The position numbers and the translations under genes are program-made. From an uncultured Dorea sp. (GTDB lineage Bacteria; Bacillota; Clostridia; Lachnospirales; Lachnospiraceae): DNA of 64,000 bases. Positions 1 to 9,167 of this stretch are shown one piece after another; position 1 is the first letter of the stretch; each line of letters begins with the position of its first letter. The notes below the pieces were generated by a model. The model was not told the origin of the DNA, did not search any database, and saw only the letters and a list, made by a program, of their open reading frames with translations. The stretch lies in contig CAJTOH010000002.1 in assembly GCA_910577685.1 (NCBI GenBank), positions 62,001-126,000 of the forward strand, written 5' to 3'.

Positions 1-1547
1 GACTGCTTCTTCAGATGCCGGCAGAAAAGGAATACTTTATTGCCGTACACCTTCAGGATGTTACCGAACTGAACCGTTACATTAAAGAGAACGAAGAACA
101 GCGTCTGATAGCAGGTCTGATCTATATCGACAACTACGACGAGGTTATTAACAGTGTAGAAGAAGTCCGTCAATCTCTTCTTATGGCTTTAGTGGACAGG
201 AAGATTAACCAGTATATCGCCAGAGTAGACGGTATTGTCAAGAAGATGGAGACCGACAAGTATTTTATCGTACTCAAGAAGCAGTATTTTAAGGAATTAG
301 AGGCCGATAAGTTCTCACTCCTTGAAGATGTAAAGTCCGTGAATATCGGGAACGGGATCCCGGCTACATTAAGTATCGGCCTTGGTCTGAGCAACGACTC
401 CTATTCTCAGGGTTATAACTATGCCCGGGTCGCTATTGATCTTGCTCTTGCAAGGGGCGGAGACCAAGCGGTAATCAAAGACAGCCACGGTATTACATAC
501 TATGGCGGGAAGCGCGAACAGACTTCTAAGAACACCAGGGTAAAGGCCAGGGTAAAGGCGGAGGCCCTTCGGGAATTCATCACCTTAAAAGACAAGATTT
601 TTGTCATGGGGCATAAGCTGACAGACGCGGACGCCTTCGGAGCCGCTATAGGCATCTGCCGCGCGGCGGCGGCTATGGAGAAGAAAGCCTATGTAGTGAT
701 CAACGAAGTATCGGCTTCGCTCCGCCCTCTGTACGAGTGTTTTGTTAAAGATTCCAATTATCCGGAGGGACTGTTCCTTAAATCCGCCCAGGCCATTGAG
801 ATGGCGGATGAGAATTCCATGGTCGTGGTGGTGGATACGAACCGCCCGAAGATGACAGAATGTGAGGAACTATTAAAGAAGACCAAAACCATCGTTGTGC
901 TTGATCATCACAGACAGAGCAGCGATAATATCGAGAACGCCTTGTTATCTTATATCGAACCTTATGCGTCCTCCGCATGCGAGATGGTTGCGGAAGTCTT
1001 GCAGTACATTGTAGACGATATCAAGATTCCGAAGATCGAGGCAAGCAGCATGTATGCCGGCATCATGATCGACACCAACAACTTTGTGAACCACACCGGC
1101 GTACGGACCTTTGAAGCGGCGGCGTTTCTTCGCAGATGCGGAGCCGATATCACCCACGTCCGCAAGATGTTCCGGGACGACATAGAATCCTATCGTGCGA
1201 AGGCGGAGATCATCAGCAGCGCGGAGGTCTATTATAAAAAGTTCGCCATTGCCAGAGGCACAGCTCTTAAGATCGAGAGCCCTACGATCATTGGCGCGCA
1301 GGCGGCGAATGAACTGCTGGATATCAACAACATCAAGGCTTCCTTCGTATTGACGGAGTACAATGGAAGAATCTATGTTAGCGCGAGGTCTATTGACGAA
1401 GTGAATGTACAGATCATTATGGAGCGCCTTGGCGGAGGCGGCCATATGAACGCGTCAGGCGCACAGTTTGACCATACTGATATGAACGAGGCAATTAAAA
1501 GTCTTAAGAAAGTAATCGACGATATGATAGAAGGAGGAGACATTTAA
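1..1547 (+). CDS. gdpP: GdpP-type cyclic-di-AMP phosphodiesterase, C-terminal part (5' end outside window)
   Basis: Hydrolyses the second messenger c-di-AMP at the membrane. The reading frame is open to the window edge (codons from base 3), so the Met at base 15 is probably internal and the N-terminal membrane helices and most of the PAS domain are missing. What is visible: a degenerate GGDEF domain (about residues 30-165 of the visible part), then a DHH phosphoesterase domain with GHKLTDADAFGAAIGI and VVLDHH, and a DHHA1 domain with GGGGHMNASGAQ near the end. This order is diagnostic of GdpP/YybT. The rplI start codon follows one base after the stop codon, so the genes are cotranscribed, as in many Firmicutes. 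Confidence 0.93.
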   Translation, partial: LLLQMPAEKEYFIAVHLQDVTELNRYIKENEEQRLIAGLIYIDNYDEVINSVEEVRQSLLMALVDRKINQYIARVDGIVKKMETDKYFIVLKKQYFKELEADKFSLLEDVKSVNIGNGIPATLSIGLGLSNDSYSQGYNYARVAIDLALARGGDQAVIKDSHGITYYGGKREQTSKNTRVKARVKAEALREFITLKDKIFVMGHKLTDADAFGAAIGICRAAAAMEKKAYVVINEVSASLRPLYECFVKDSNYPEGLFLKSAQAIEMADENSMVVVVDTNRPKMTECEELLKKTKTIVVLDHHRQSSDNIENALLSYIEPYASSACEMVAEVLQYIVDDIKIPKIEASSMYAGIMIDTNNFVNHTGVRTFEAAAFLRRCGADITHVRKMFRDDIESYRAKAEIISSAEVYYKKFAIARGTALKIESPTIIGAQAANELLDINNIKASFVLTEYNGRIYVSARSIDEVNVQIIMERLGGGGHMNASGAQFDHTDMNEAIKSLKKVIDDMIEGGDI

Positions 1548-1548
1548 C

Positions 1549-1998
1549 ATGAAAGTAATATTGACAGAAGACGTGAAATCCCTTGGAAAGAAGGGAGAGA
1601 TTGTAGAGGTGAGCGACGGCTACGCAAGAAATTTCATCCTTAAGAAGAAGAAAGGCGTGGAGGCCAACAGCCAGAACCTTAACGACCTTAAACTCAAGAA
1701 AGCCAACGATGATAAGCTGGCGCAGGAACAGCTCGAAGCCGCGAAAGAGCTGGGCAAAAAGATCGAAGCAGGCAAGGTCGAGATGTCTATAAAGACCGGC
1801 GAGGGCGGCAAAGCGTTCGGTTCCATTGCGTCTAAGGAGCTTGCGGCAGAAGTAAAGGAACAGATGGGACTGGCCGTAGACAAAAAGAAGATTCAGCTCA
1901 AAGAGGCTATTAAGACTCTTGGAACTCATAACGTGCCGATTAAGCTGCATCCGAAGGTAACCGTAGAATTGAAAGTAATCGTGAGCGAGGAAGTTTAG
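1549..1998 (+). CDS. rplI: 50S ribosomal protein L9
   Basis: Large-subunit ribosomal protein that binds 23S rRNA. The 149 residues match the usual length. The N-terminal L9 domain begins MKVILTEDVKSLGKKGEIVEV and contains the GYARNFILKKK signature, followed by the long connecting helix and a C-terminal domain with GEGGKAFGSI. A GAAGGAGGAG ribosome binding site lies inside the end of gdpP. It is placed between gdpP and dnaB, the common gdpP-rplI-dnaB order of Firmicutes. Confidence 0.97.
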   Translation: MKVILTEDVKSLGKKGEIVEVSDGYARNFILKKKKGVEANSQNLNDLKLKKANDDKLAQEQLEAAKELGKKIEAGKVEMSIKTGEGGKAFGSIASKELAAEVKEQMGLAVDKKKIQLKEAIKTLGTHNVPIKLHPKVTVELKVIVSEEV

Positions 1999-2016
1999 CA
2001 TTAAGGAGTTTTATTC

Positions 2017-3366
2017 ATGGAAGAGGCGCTTATTAAGCGGGTAATGCCCCACAGCATCGAGGCGGAACAGTCTGTCGTCGGCGCTATGCTGATGGACCGG
2101 GACGCCATTACAACATCCTCCGAGATCATCAGCGGCAGTGATTTTTATCAGAACGTCTATGGCGTCGTGTTTGATTCCATAGTAGAGCTTTTTAACGAAG
2201 GTCAGCCTGCCGACCTTGTCACCTTGCAGGAGCGGCTGCGGACGAAGGACGTCCCTGCCGAGATCTCCAGCCTTGAGTTTGTCCGCGATCTTCTGAATAT
2301 GGCGTCAACCTCGGCAAACGTAAAGTATTACGCTCAGATTGTAGCGGACAAATCATTAATGAGAAAATTAATTCGGCTGAACGAAGAGATTGCCAACGTC
2401 TGTTACGCAGGCAATGAATCTCTGGAAGCAGTTTTAGAAAAGACGGAGAAATCCGTCTTTGAATTATTACAGAGAAGAACTTCCGGTGAATTCGTACCCA
2501 TAAAGCAGGTAGTGCTGAACGCTCTGGAACGAATCGAGAAAGCCTCAAAGAATAAAGGGACAGTAACAGGGATACCCACCGGTTTTATAGACCTTGACTA
2601 TAAGCTGTCCGGTCTGCAGCCCTCAGACTTGGTGCTGGTCGCCGCAAGACCTTCTATGGGGAAGACCGCCTTCGTCCTTAATATCGCACAGCATATCGCC
2701 TTTAAAAAGGACAAATGCGTCGCCATTTTCAGCCTTGAGATGTCCAAGGAACAGTTGGTGAACCGTCTGTTCTCTCTGGAATCACAGGTAGAAGCACAGG
2801 CGCTGCGGACCGGTAACATGAAGGATTCAGATTGGGAAAAATTAATAGAAGGCGCCGGAATCATCGGCAAATCCCGCCTGATTATCGACGATACGCCAGG
2901 TATATCCATCTCCGAGCTGCGATCCAAATGCAGGAAATATAAGCTGGAGCATGGGCTGGATATCATTATCATCGACTATCTCCAGCTTATGACAGGCGGA
3001 GTCGGCAGAAGTCAGGAATCCAGACAGCAGGAAGTCTCTGAGATATCCCGCTCCCTCAAAGGACTGGCAAGAGAATTAAACGTCCCCGTGGTCACGCTGT
3101 CCCAGTTAAGCCGTGCGGTTGAGAGCCGTCCTGACAAAAGGCCGATGCTCTCCGACCTGCGTGAATCCGGAGCCATTGAGCAGGATGCGGACGTCGTTAT
3201 GTTTATATACCGTGACGAATACTACAACAAAGACTCAGAATTCAAGAAACAGGCAGAGATCATTATTGCCAAACAAAGAAACGGTCCTGTAGGGACCGTT
3301 AATCTGGCTTGGCTAGGCGAATACACGAAGTTCGCCAATCTAACCAGGCAGGAAGATTCTTTTTAA
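2017..3366 (+). CDS. dnaB: Replicative DNA helicase DnaB
   Basis: Hexameric 5'-3' helicase of the replication fork (called DnaC in Bacillus). The 449 residues are the normal length. The N-terminal DnaB domain starts PHSIEAEQSVVGAMLMD. The RecA-like domain has Walker A ARPSMGKTAF, Walker B IIIIDYLQLM, and the conserved SRSLKGLARELNVPVVTLSQLSR-type region and SDLRESGAIEQDAD motif. The start is preceded by AAGGAG. It is the last gene of the gdpP-rplI-dnaB unit, and its last 27 bases overlap the 3' end of a convergent small gene. Confidence 0.97.
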   Translation: MEEALIKRVMPHSIEAEQSVVGAMLMDRDAITTSSEIISGSDFYQNVYGVVFDSIVELFNEGQPADLVTLQERLRTKDVPAEISSLEFVRDLLNMASTSANVKYYAQIVADKSLMRKLIRLNEEIANVCYAGNESLEAVLEKTEKSVFELLQRRTSGEFVPIKQVVLNALERIEKASKNKGTVTGIPTGFIDLDYKLSGLQPSDLVLVAARPSMGKTAFVLNIAQHIAFKKDKCVAIFSLEMSKEQLVNRLFSLESQVEAQALRTGNMKDSDWEKLIEGAGIIGKSRLIIDDTPGISISELRSKCRKYKLEHGLDIIIIDYLQLMTGGVGRSQESRQQEVSEISRSLKGLARELNVPVVTLSQLSRAVESRPDKRPMLSDLRESGAIEQDADVVMFIYRDEYYNKDSEFKKQAEIIIAKQRNGPVGTVNLAWLGEYTKFANLTRQEDSF

Positions 3367-3699
3367 CTTTTCAACCGGACCGGCCTCCGCAGCGCTCTTC
3401 CGATAAGTTTGCTGCTGACGGATGAGCTGGTCCAGCCTGCGGAAGGATTCTTCTTCCCTCCGTTCTTTTGCATCCAGCATGAACGACATTTCCTTTGTAA
3501 TCATGGACATCAGGACCTCATTATTATTCTCCAGCATCCGCTTCATATGTAACTGGTCGCGCGTCCTGCGAAGATCCGGAATTAACGCCTTCAATTCGGA
3601 GAACGGGACTCCCTGTTCGTATAGTTCTTTGATGCAGCCGAAAAGCTTCGCATCATCCTTTGTCTCCCTCTTCAACTGTTCTAATGCGTTACTGCTCAT
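3340..3699 (-). CDS. Hypothetical helical protein, 119 aa
   Basis: I do not recognise the family. The protein is strongly helical and charged, with a coiled-coil-like second half rich in E, R and Q, and has no membrane segment or signal peptide. The ATG is preceded by AAGGGGG at 8-base spacing, which supports translation. The gene converges on dnaB and overlaps its 3' end by 27 bases. It could be a DNA-binding or adaptor protein (a MerR-like C-terminal coil is conceivable), but nothing proves a function. That it is a real gene is supported by the ribosome binding site and by codon use resembling the neighbours. Confidence 0.6.
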   Translation of the reverse strand: MSSNALEQLKRETKDDAKLFGCIKELYEQGVPFSELKALIPDLRRTRDQLHMKRMLENNNEVLMSMITKEMSFMLDAKERREEESFRRLDQLIRQQQTYRKSAAEAGPVEKLKRIFLPG

Positions 3700-3780
3700 G
3701 GTCTATACCCCCTTATCAAAACTTGTCCCACTTATCATAGCACGGCCTTTCTGCGAAACAAGTAAAACTCTGTCGGGTAT

Positions 3781-3817
3781 GCAAAAAAAGCGCTGCGTTT
3801 CCCCGCGGCGCTTTTTT
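3781..3817 (-). terminator. Rho-independent terminator after the ferredoxin gene
   Basis: GCGC-type stem flanked by A and T runs (AAAAAAAGCGC...GCGCTTTTTT). It can act in both directions but lies just downstream of the minus-strand ferredoxin gene. Confidence 0.8.
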
Positions 3818-3859
3818 CGTATCTTCTCATTGTAAATAACGGTAAATCCTTCACCATTC

Positions 3860-4030
3860 CTAACCCTGGGAGATTGCTCCTGTAGGACACTGAGCTGCAC
3901 ATGCGCCGCAATCAACACAAGCGTCAGCATCGATTTCAAAATGATCTGCACCCTGAGAGATTGCTCCTACCGGACATTCAGCCTCGCAAGCTCCACAGCT
4001 TACACATTCACTACTAATTACGTGTGCCAT
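3860..4030 (-). CDS. 2[4Fe-4S] ferredoxin, 56 aa
   Basis: Small clostridial-type electron carrier. Translation gives two CxxCxxCxxxCP clusters: CVSCGACEAECPVGAISQG, then CVDCGACAAQCPTGAISQG. The near-duplicate halves reflect the internal duplication of this family. A strong AAGGAGG site lies 9 bases before the ATG, and a terminator follows. The gene is monocistronic between the pilus operon and the small unknown gene. It would carry low-potential electrons in anaerobic metabolism (for example pyruvate:ferredoxin oxidoreductase or hydrogenase), though no partner enzyme is in the window. Confidence 0.95.
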   Translation of the reverse strand: MAHVISSECVSCGACEAECPVGAISQGADHFEIDADACVDCGACAAQCPTGAISQG

Positions 4031-4126
4031 AATATGTACCCTCCTTCTTTATTATATAGACCTGAATACAATTCCAGCCTGTTATTATCATAATACAAAA
4101 AGGCGAAATATACAAGATAAAAATTA

Positions 4127-5803
4127 TCATTCATACGCAATCTTCATCAATTCCTCAATGGTGGTAATCCCCTCCGCCACCAGCCGCACCCCGTTCTCTT
4201 TCAATGTACGCATCCGCTGGTTTTCTCTCGCATAATCCTCGATCTCCTCCATTGAGGCATGGCTGCTGATCATCCGGCGCAGCGTCGTATCGACGGTGAA
4301 AATCTCATGTACGGCAATCCTCCCCCTGTAACCGGTATTATTGCATTGAGCGCATCCTCTTCCTCTCTGCACAACCTCTATATTCTCTCCAAGAAAAGCG
4401 CGTTCTTCCGGCGTTGTCTCCATCTGCTGGGCGCAGTGGGTGCAGACCTTCCGCATGAGTCTCTGGGCAACGACGCCCACCAGCGAATTTGCAACAAGGT
4501 AGGTCTCCACTCCCATGTCCTCCAGACGCACAATACTGGAAGCCGCGCTATTTGTATGCAGCGTACTCAGAACCACATGCCCGGTAATCGCCGCACGGAC
4601 GGAAATCCCCGCCGTCTCGCCGTCCCGGGTCTCGCCAACCATGATTACATCCGGATCCTGACGAAGCAGCGCGCGCAGGCCCCGATCAAACGTCAGTCCT
4701 GCCGCCGGATTTACCTGCGTCTGGTTGATGCCGGATACATTCTTCTCCACCGGATCCTCAATAGTCGCAATATTCTGCATCCTCCCCGACAGATACTCAA
4801 GCACCATATACAGAGTAGTCGATTTCCCGCTTCCCGTCGGTCCCGTAATATAGATAATCCCGTTGCTGCTGTTTAGCATCGGCAGGAACTTCCTATAACT
4901 TTCTTCATCCATCCCGAACTGATCCGCATAATCCATCTGCCCCGAGGACATAAGAAGACGCAGCACCGCCTTTTCCCCAAACACAGTAGGCATCAGGGAT
5001 ACACGGATATTGACGTACCCGCTCTCTGTCTTTACGCGAAAATGCCCGTCCTGGGGGATTCTCTTCTCTGCAATATCCAGATTCGACATAATCTTAATCC
5101 GGGCGATTAACGGCTGGTGGACATTTCTCTGCAGCGCTACATACTCCAGAATCACTCCGTCAATCCTCATCCGCACCTTGGTCTGCCGCTCAAACGGCTC
5201 TATATGGATATCGCTGGCGTTACTTTTGATTGCCCGTTCCACAAGGCTGTTCAGCAAATGGATAATCGGGGCCTCCTCCTCCACATTCTCCAACTCAGTA
5301 AGGTCAAGATCCTCAAAATTATCCGCCCCGAAACCGGCGTTCGCCTCCGTAGCGGCCTGTTTCGCCCCTACCTCCGTAAAATAGTAAGAGATTGCCTGAC
5401 GGAGCGGCTTCTCTTCGCCTAAAAGAATCTGTAAGTAACAGCCCGTCTGCTGCCGCACCTCTTCCAGCGCAAAATAATTCAGCGGGTCGTTCGTCACCAG
5501 AACCATAGTGCGGTTCGTCACACTCAACGGAAGGAACAGGTTTTTCTCAGCCAATTCTTTACTGACCATAGCAACTGCTTCCAGATCCACCTGCTGTGAC
5601 GCCACGTCAACGATTTCCAGTTCAAGCCTGCTCGCCAAAGCCTCCAAAACCTGCTGCTCCGTCACAAAATTCAGCTCTATAAGAATCTGCCCCACCCGTT
5701 TATCCCGGTGCTCTTTCTGGTATGCAAGCGCTTCCTGCATCTGCCGCGCGTCCACATACCCTCTTTCCTCTAATATTTCCCCAATCCTCAGATTCGTCCT
5801 CAA
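4127..5803 (-). CDS. pilB: Type IV pilus extension ATPase PilB
   Basis: Cytoplasmic hexameric motor that powers pilus polymerisation. The 558 residues comprise an N-terminal GSPII_E/MshEN domain (about 1-145), a linker, and a GspE/PilB ATPase domain with Walker A GPTGSGKST (321-329), Asp box around 348, Walker B DPDVIMVGE (383-391) and His box STLHTN (about 412-417). A zinc-binding CTHC...CAQCNNTGYRG motif near the C-terminus is typical of PilB and absent from PilT. It is the last gene of the operon, 26 bases after pilO. The minor domain lengths argue for type IV pilus rather than competence ComGA, which lacks the long N-domain. Confidence 0.95.
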   Translation of the reverse strand: MRTNLRIGEILEERGYVDARQMQEALAYQKEHRDKRVGQILIELNFVTEQQVLEALASRLELEIVDVASQQVDLEAVAMVSKELAEKNLFLPLSVTNRTMVLVTNDPLNYFALEEVRQQTGCYLQILLGEEKPLRQAISYYFTEVGAKQAATEANAGFGADNFEDLDLTELENVEEEAPIIHLLNSLVERAIKSNASDIHIEPFERQTKVRMRIDGVILEYVALQRNVHQPLIARIKIMSNLDIAEKRIPQDGHFRVKTESGYVNIRVSLMPTVFGEKAVLRLLMSSGQMDYADQFGMDEESYRKFLPMLNSSNGIIYITGPTGSGKSTTLYMVLEYLSGRMQNIATIEDPVEKNVSGINQTQVNPAAGLTFDRGLRALLRQDPDVIMVGETRDGETAGISVRAAITGHVVLSTLHTNSAASSIVRLEDMGVETYLVANSLVGVVAQRLMRKVCTHCAQQMETTPEERAFLGENIEVVQRGRGCAQCNNTGYRGRIAVHEIFTVDTTLRRMISSHASMEEIEDYARENQRMRTLKENGVRLVAEGITTIEELMKIAYE

Positions 5804-5829
5804 GACCCTATTCCCCTTCCTGTTTTCCT

Positions 5830-6477
5830 CTATATGCCTTTATGCATATAGACAGCCAGTTCAAAACTTACCTCCGGCTGCTCCACTACGTTCCAATCCG
5901 TATCCAGATACGTCCGCTTACTCACATGCATAGCCTGAACCTGGATCGCCGGCTCGTTATGTTCTAAATCGTCAATAAACTGATATGCCTGATCCCAGCT
6001 TCCCTGCAGTACCATCGTACAGTTGACCGTGAGGACATACCCGTCAGAAATCGGTTCCCCGCTCTCCGCATCGGCGCTTTCTTCCTCATCTTCCAGCCCC
6101 GAAGACTTCCCGTACAAATAAGCCTGAGGTATCTCCGCCTGAGCTTCCCCGATGGATAACGACACGGGGAACAGCCCCGCCTTAAGCGCCAGCCCCGTAA
6201 GCAGTTCATCAATCTGCCGGTTCTCCATCTGTTCATAATACTGTGCGGAAATGTCCTTAAGCTCCTCTTTTCGTTCCTTAACCTCCTGCTCCAACTCTGA
6301 AATCCCGTCAATCGCAGTCTGCATTTCCTTAATCGTGCCGTCCAGTTCCCGGCCATTCATCCGGTTCTCCTGATAACGCCCAATTCCCGGCATCACCAGA
6401 AAACGGACCGTCAGAAACACAATTAAGACGCTGACCGCCAGTTTCAGAAGCAGAATATCTTTATCCGTCAGCCTCAT
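5830..6477 (-). CDS. pilO: Type IV pilus alignment protein PilO-like
   Basis: Inner part of the assembly platform that pairs with PilN. Start chosen at 6477 because that ATG overlaps the upstream stop codon as ATGA; the longer frame would run far into the pilMN gene. The 215-residue product has one N-terminal transmembrane helix (about residues 9-28), then a coiled coil (about 35-75) and a ferredoxin-like periplasmic-type domain, the standard PilO layout. Sequence identity in this family is low, so the assignment leans on position between pilMN and pilB and on topology. Confidence 0.85.
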   Translation of the reverse strand: MRLTDKDILLLKLAVSVLIVFLTVRFLVMPGIGRYQENRMNGRELDGTIKEMQTAIDGISELEQEVKERKEELKDISAQYYEQMENRQIDELLTGLALKAGLFPVSLSIGEAQAEIPQAYLYGKSSGLEDEEESADAESGEPISDGYVLTVNCTMVLQGSWDQAYQFIDDLEHNEPAIQVQAMHVSKRTYLDTDWNVVEQPEVSFELAVYMHKGI

Positions 6478-7910
6478 TGCGCACCTCCCCCGTATTCTCT
6501 GCCTTCCAACGTACATGACAGAGACAGCGTATACCAGCCGTCTTCAAACTTATACCCCGTGTAATCCACCGTGTGAAACAGCCCTGTTTCCTGAAGCCGC
6601 AATATATATCCGGACACGTCGATTACTGCCGGACTGTTGGCGTCAAAGGTAAGGATCCCCGTCTGCGCGTCAAAATCCGTAATCAGCATCCCGATCTGGT
6701 TTCCCCCGACGCCTTCGATCCTGCGCAGCACGCCGCCCGAAAATTCCGGATATGCCGACAGATTTTGATCCAACAGCTTAACCGAAGCAATTCCGTCTTC
6801 CACAGTCTCAAGCTGCTTTTTCAGTTCCTTCGCTTTCTGGTAAGTCCCTTCCTGTCTGGCGCGTTCGATCCACTCCTGCTTCTCCCGGTTCTTCGCACTG
6901 ACAAACTGATTCGCAGACCAAATCCCTCCGGTCAGTACAATGCAGAACAGGAGCACAACTCCCGGCATCACCAGATGCCTCCCGATCAGCCGGCTCTGCT
7001 CCGCCTTTCCTTCGGATTTGGATTCTATTCTGCTAAGGTCAATCTGCTTCTCTTTCCTTGTGCAGCGTATCATCGCCCCGATGCAGGAAATCCAGTCCGT
7101 AGCCTTCTTAGCTCCCGCAATGGAAATCTTTTTGTCAACGGCCATAGGCGACACCTTCAGATTCAAATTCCTGATTCCCTCCACGCTTGCCTCGAAGTCC
7201 TCGTCCGGACATCCTCCATAGAAGACCCCGGTAATCGGCTCCTCATGATTCTGCCCCGCATAGAACTGGATAATACCGGAAATACTTCTTACGATCTCCG
7301 TCCCGAAATCCAGTGTTCCCGGTTCGCTGAACAGGCGTGTCCGGCTGGAATAGAGATATTTCCCCTTCTGACACAGGATACTGGTCATACTCCCCGCCTC
7401 AAAAAACAGATAGATCGCCGTCCGCTCCCGGAAATATTCCAGATACTGCATAAGCTTTAGGTAGCCTTCCATAGGAACCGTAATCCCGCTGACACGGATT
7501 CCATTTTCCCGGCAAATACGCAGAAAATCCTCCACATTCTCCTGCTTTGCGCCGCCCGTACAGATATCGACACCGCTCTTTTTCTCCTGGCAGACGACAA
7601 AATAGTCCGTAATTTCATTACGGAAGTTCTCACGCATCTCCCTTTCCGCCATTTCCGCCAACTGCTTTCCCTTGCTGTCGGGAAGCTTAAGCACTCTGGT
7701 CACGCTTAATCCCGCAGGCAGTACAAGCCGCGCCTGCTCAGGCTTCTGCTTTTCTGACAGCCTCTCCAAGGCCTTCTGCCATCGGTCGAACGAGTCCCCC
7801 TGCCCCTGCAGGTCGATCCTCTTTACCTCCGTGATTACCGGATATTTTCCTACCCTTCCTGACGCCGCCAAAATACAATCTTCTTGAAACACAATGACTG
7901 TCTGGCTCAT
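6474..7910 (-). CDS. PilM-PilN fusion protein of the type IV pilus platform
   Basis: One 478-residue protein combines two normally separate subunits. Residues 1 to about 290 resemble the actin-like PilM fold (VIVFQEDCILAASG start, LVLPAGLSVTRVLKLP, DFGTEIVRSI). A single transmembrane segment follows (about 308-328, VMPGVVLLFCIVLTGGIW), then a coiled coil and a PilN-like C-terminal domain ending in SLSCTLEGREYGGG. In most species PilM binds the short cytoplasmic tail of PilN, so a fusion would make this contact permanent. The gene sits between pilC and pilO with a 4-base overlap to pilO. The N-terminal half is degenerate compared with classic PilM, and its ATP-binding capacity is uncertain. 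Confidence 0.82.
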   Translation of the reverse strand: MSQTVIVFQEDCILAASGRVGKYPVITEVKRIDLQGQGDSFDRWQKALERLSEKQKPEQARLVLPAGLSVTRVLKLPDSKGKQLAEMAEREMRENFRNEITDYFVVCQEKKSGVDICTGGAKQENVEDFLRICRENGIRVSGITVPMEGYLKLMQYLEYFRERTAIYLFFEAGSMTSILCQKGKYLYSSRTRLFSEPGTLDFGTEIVRSISGIIQFYAGQNHEEPITGVFYGGCPDEDFEASVEGIRNLNLKVSPMAVDKKISIAGAKKATDWISCIGAMIRCTRKEKQIDLSRIESKSEGKAEQSRLIGRHLVMPGVVLLFCIVLTGGIWSANQFVSAKNREKQEWIERARQEGTYQKAKELKKQLETVEDGIASVKLLDQNLSAYPEFSGGVLRRIEGVGGNQIGMLITDFDAQTGILTFDANSPAVIDVSGYILRLQETGLFHTVDYTGYKFEDGWYTLSLSCTLEGREYGGGAQ

Positions 7911-7954
7911 TCTCTTCTCCCCCTCTCTGTAAATCGCATTTTTTTCCCCGCATC

Positions 7955-9151
7955 CTAAGCCGATCTTTCGATCGCCCCATATGACTCATATATCGGAAGC
8001 ATAACCGCTATAATGATAAACCCTACGACCATAGCCATCAGGCAGATCAGCGCCGGCTCAAGCAAGGTCATCATGCGCTTCGTTGCCGCCTCCGCTTCCT
8101 CCTCCATGGTTATAGCTATGGAATCCAGCATCGTATCCAGCCGTCCGCTTTCCTCCCCGATAAGTATGGTACTTGCCAGTTTACGGACAAGCCCGTCCAC
8201 CTCCCTGAGAGCCTGAGAAAGCGGGACGCCGCTGCGCACCGTGACCGCCGCCTGTCCAAATTGCTCCTCCACATATATATTCCCTATAGTTCTGCCCGCC
8301 GTCTGCAGCGCCCCCACAATCGGCATACCGCTGGAATACAGGCTGCTTAGGGTACGTGCAAAGCGCGCCGTATAAATAATCTTATTCAGCCTTCCTATCA
8401 CGGGCATACGGACCTTCATATAATCAATCGTCCTGCGGATTCTATATATTTTCAGGATAACCCGCATGACGGCGGCTGCCAGAAATATGACTGTCAATGC
8501 AACATACCACTGATGAACGAGAAAATCCGACGCAGCCATCAGCCATTCCGTCACCGCCGGAAGGCTTTCCATCTGTGAAAATAATTCTTCAAACTGGGGC
8601 AGGATAAAAGTTACGATCAAAACGACTACCGCAACGCACATCACAAGCAGCACAACCGGATAAACCATAGCCGACCTTACCTGGTTTTTCAGACGGTTTT
8701 CCCGCTCATAATGCAGGGAAAGGCGTTCCATCACCGCGTCTATATTTCCGCTGCCCTCGCCGGACCGAACCATTCCCATCATCAGCTCCGGGAAACATCC
8801 CGCCGTCTCCATGGCCTCCGACAAGCTGGTTCCTTTCCTGAGATCAGCAAGGATCGAAAGGTAGACTGACTTTGCATAAGCAGGCAGCCCCTCCTCTTCG
8901 GCTATAATCTCCAACGCGCGGACAATACTGATTCCGGAAGCAAGAAGCGTTGATAACTCCTTACAGAATTCAGAAAGCAATTTCGACGAAAATTTACGAG
9001 TCCCTCTTGAGGCCGTGAGATCTTTCGCCTCAACCAAGAATAGACCTTGCTCTTTTAGCTGCTGCTGTAAAGCGCTCTCACCTGCGGCATCCATTGTTCC
9101 CCGCAGGTTTTTCCCCTCCATATTCTTCGCAAGATAACGAAACTGCGCCAT
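7955..9151 (-). CDS. pilC: Type IV pilus inner-membrane platform protein PilC
   Basis: Polytopic membrane protein that couples the PilB/PilT motors to pilin insertion. Start set at 9151 (MAQFRYLAKNMEGK), after GGGAGG; the longer frame overlaps the peptidase gene. The 398 residues carry two GspF domains (about 65-190 and 265-390) with the family features FCKELSTLLASGISIVRALEI and FARTLSSLYSSGMPIVGAL, and three hydrophobic segments. Length and domain pairing match PilC. It is located between the peptidase and the PilMN gene. Confidence 0.95.
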   Translation of the reverse strand: MAQFRYLAKNMEGKNLRGTMDAAGESALQQQLKEQGLFLVEAKDLTASRGTRKFSSKLLSEFCKELSTLLASGISIVRALEIIAEEEGLPAYAKSVYLSILADLRKGTSLSEAMETAGCFPELMMGMVRSGEGSGNIDAVMERLSLHYERENRLKNQVRSAMVYPVVLLVMCVAVVVLIVTFILPQFEELFSQMESLPAVTEWLMAASDFLVHQWYVALTVIFLAAAVMRVILKIYRIRRTIDYMKVRMPVIGRLNKIIYTARFARTLSSLYSSGMPIVGALQTAGRTIGNIYVEEQFGQAAVTVRSGVPLSQALREVDGLVRKLASTILIGEESGRLDTMLDSIAITMEEEAEAATKRMMTLLEPALICLMAMVVGFIIIAVMLPIYESYGAIERSA

Positions 9152-9167
9152 AAAACCTCCCCTTTCT

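Noticed and set aside
945..1445. Minus-strand open frame of 166 codons inside gdpP
   Set aside because: Antisense shadow of a well conserved DHH domain, no ribosome binding site or recognisable motif.
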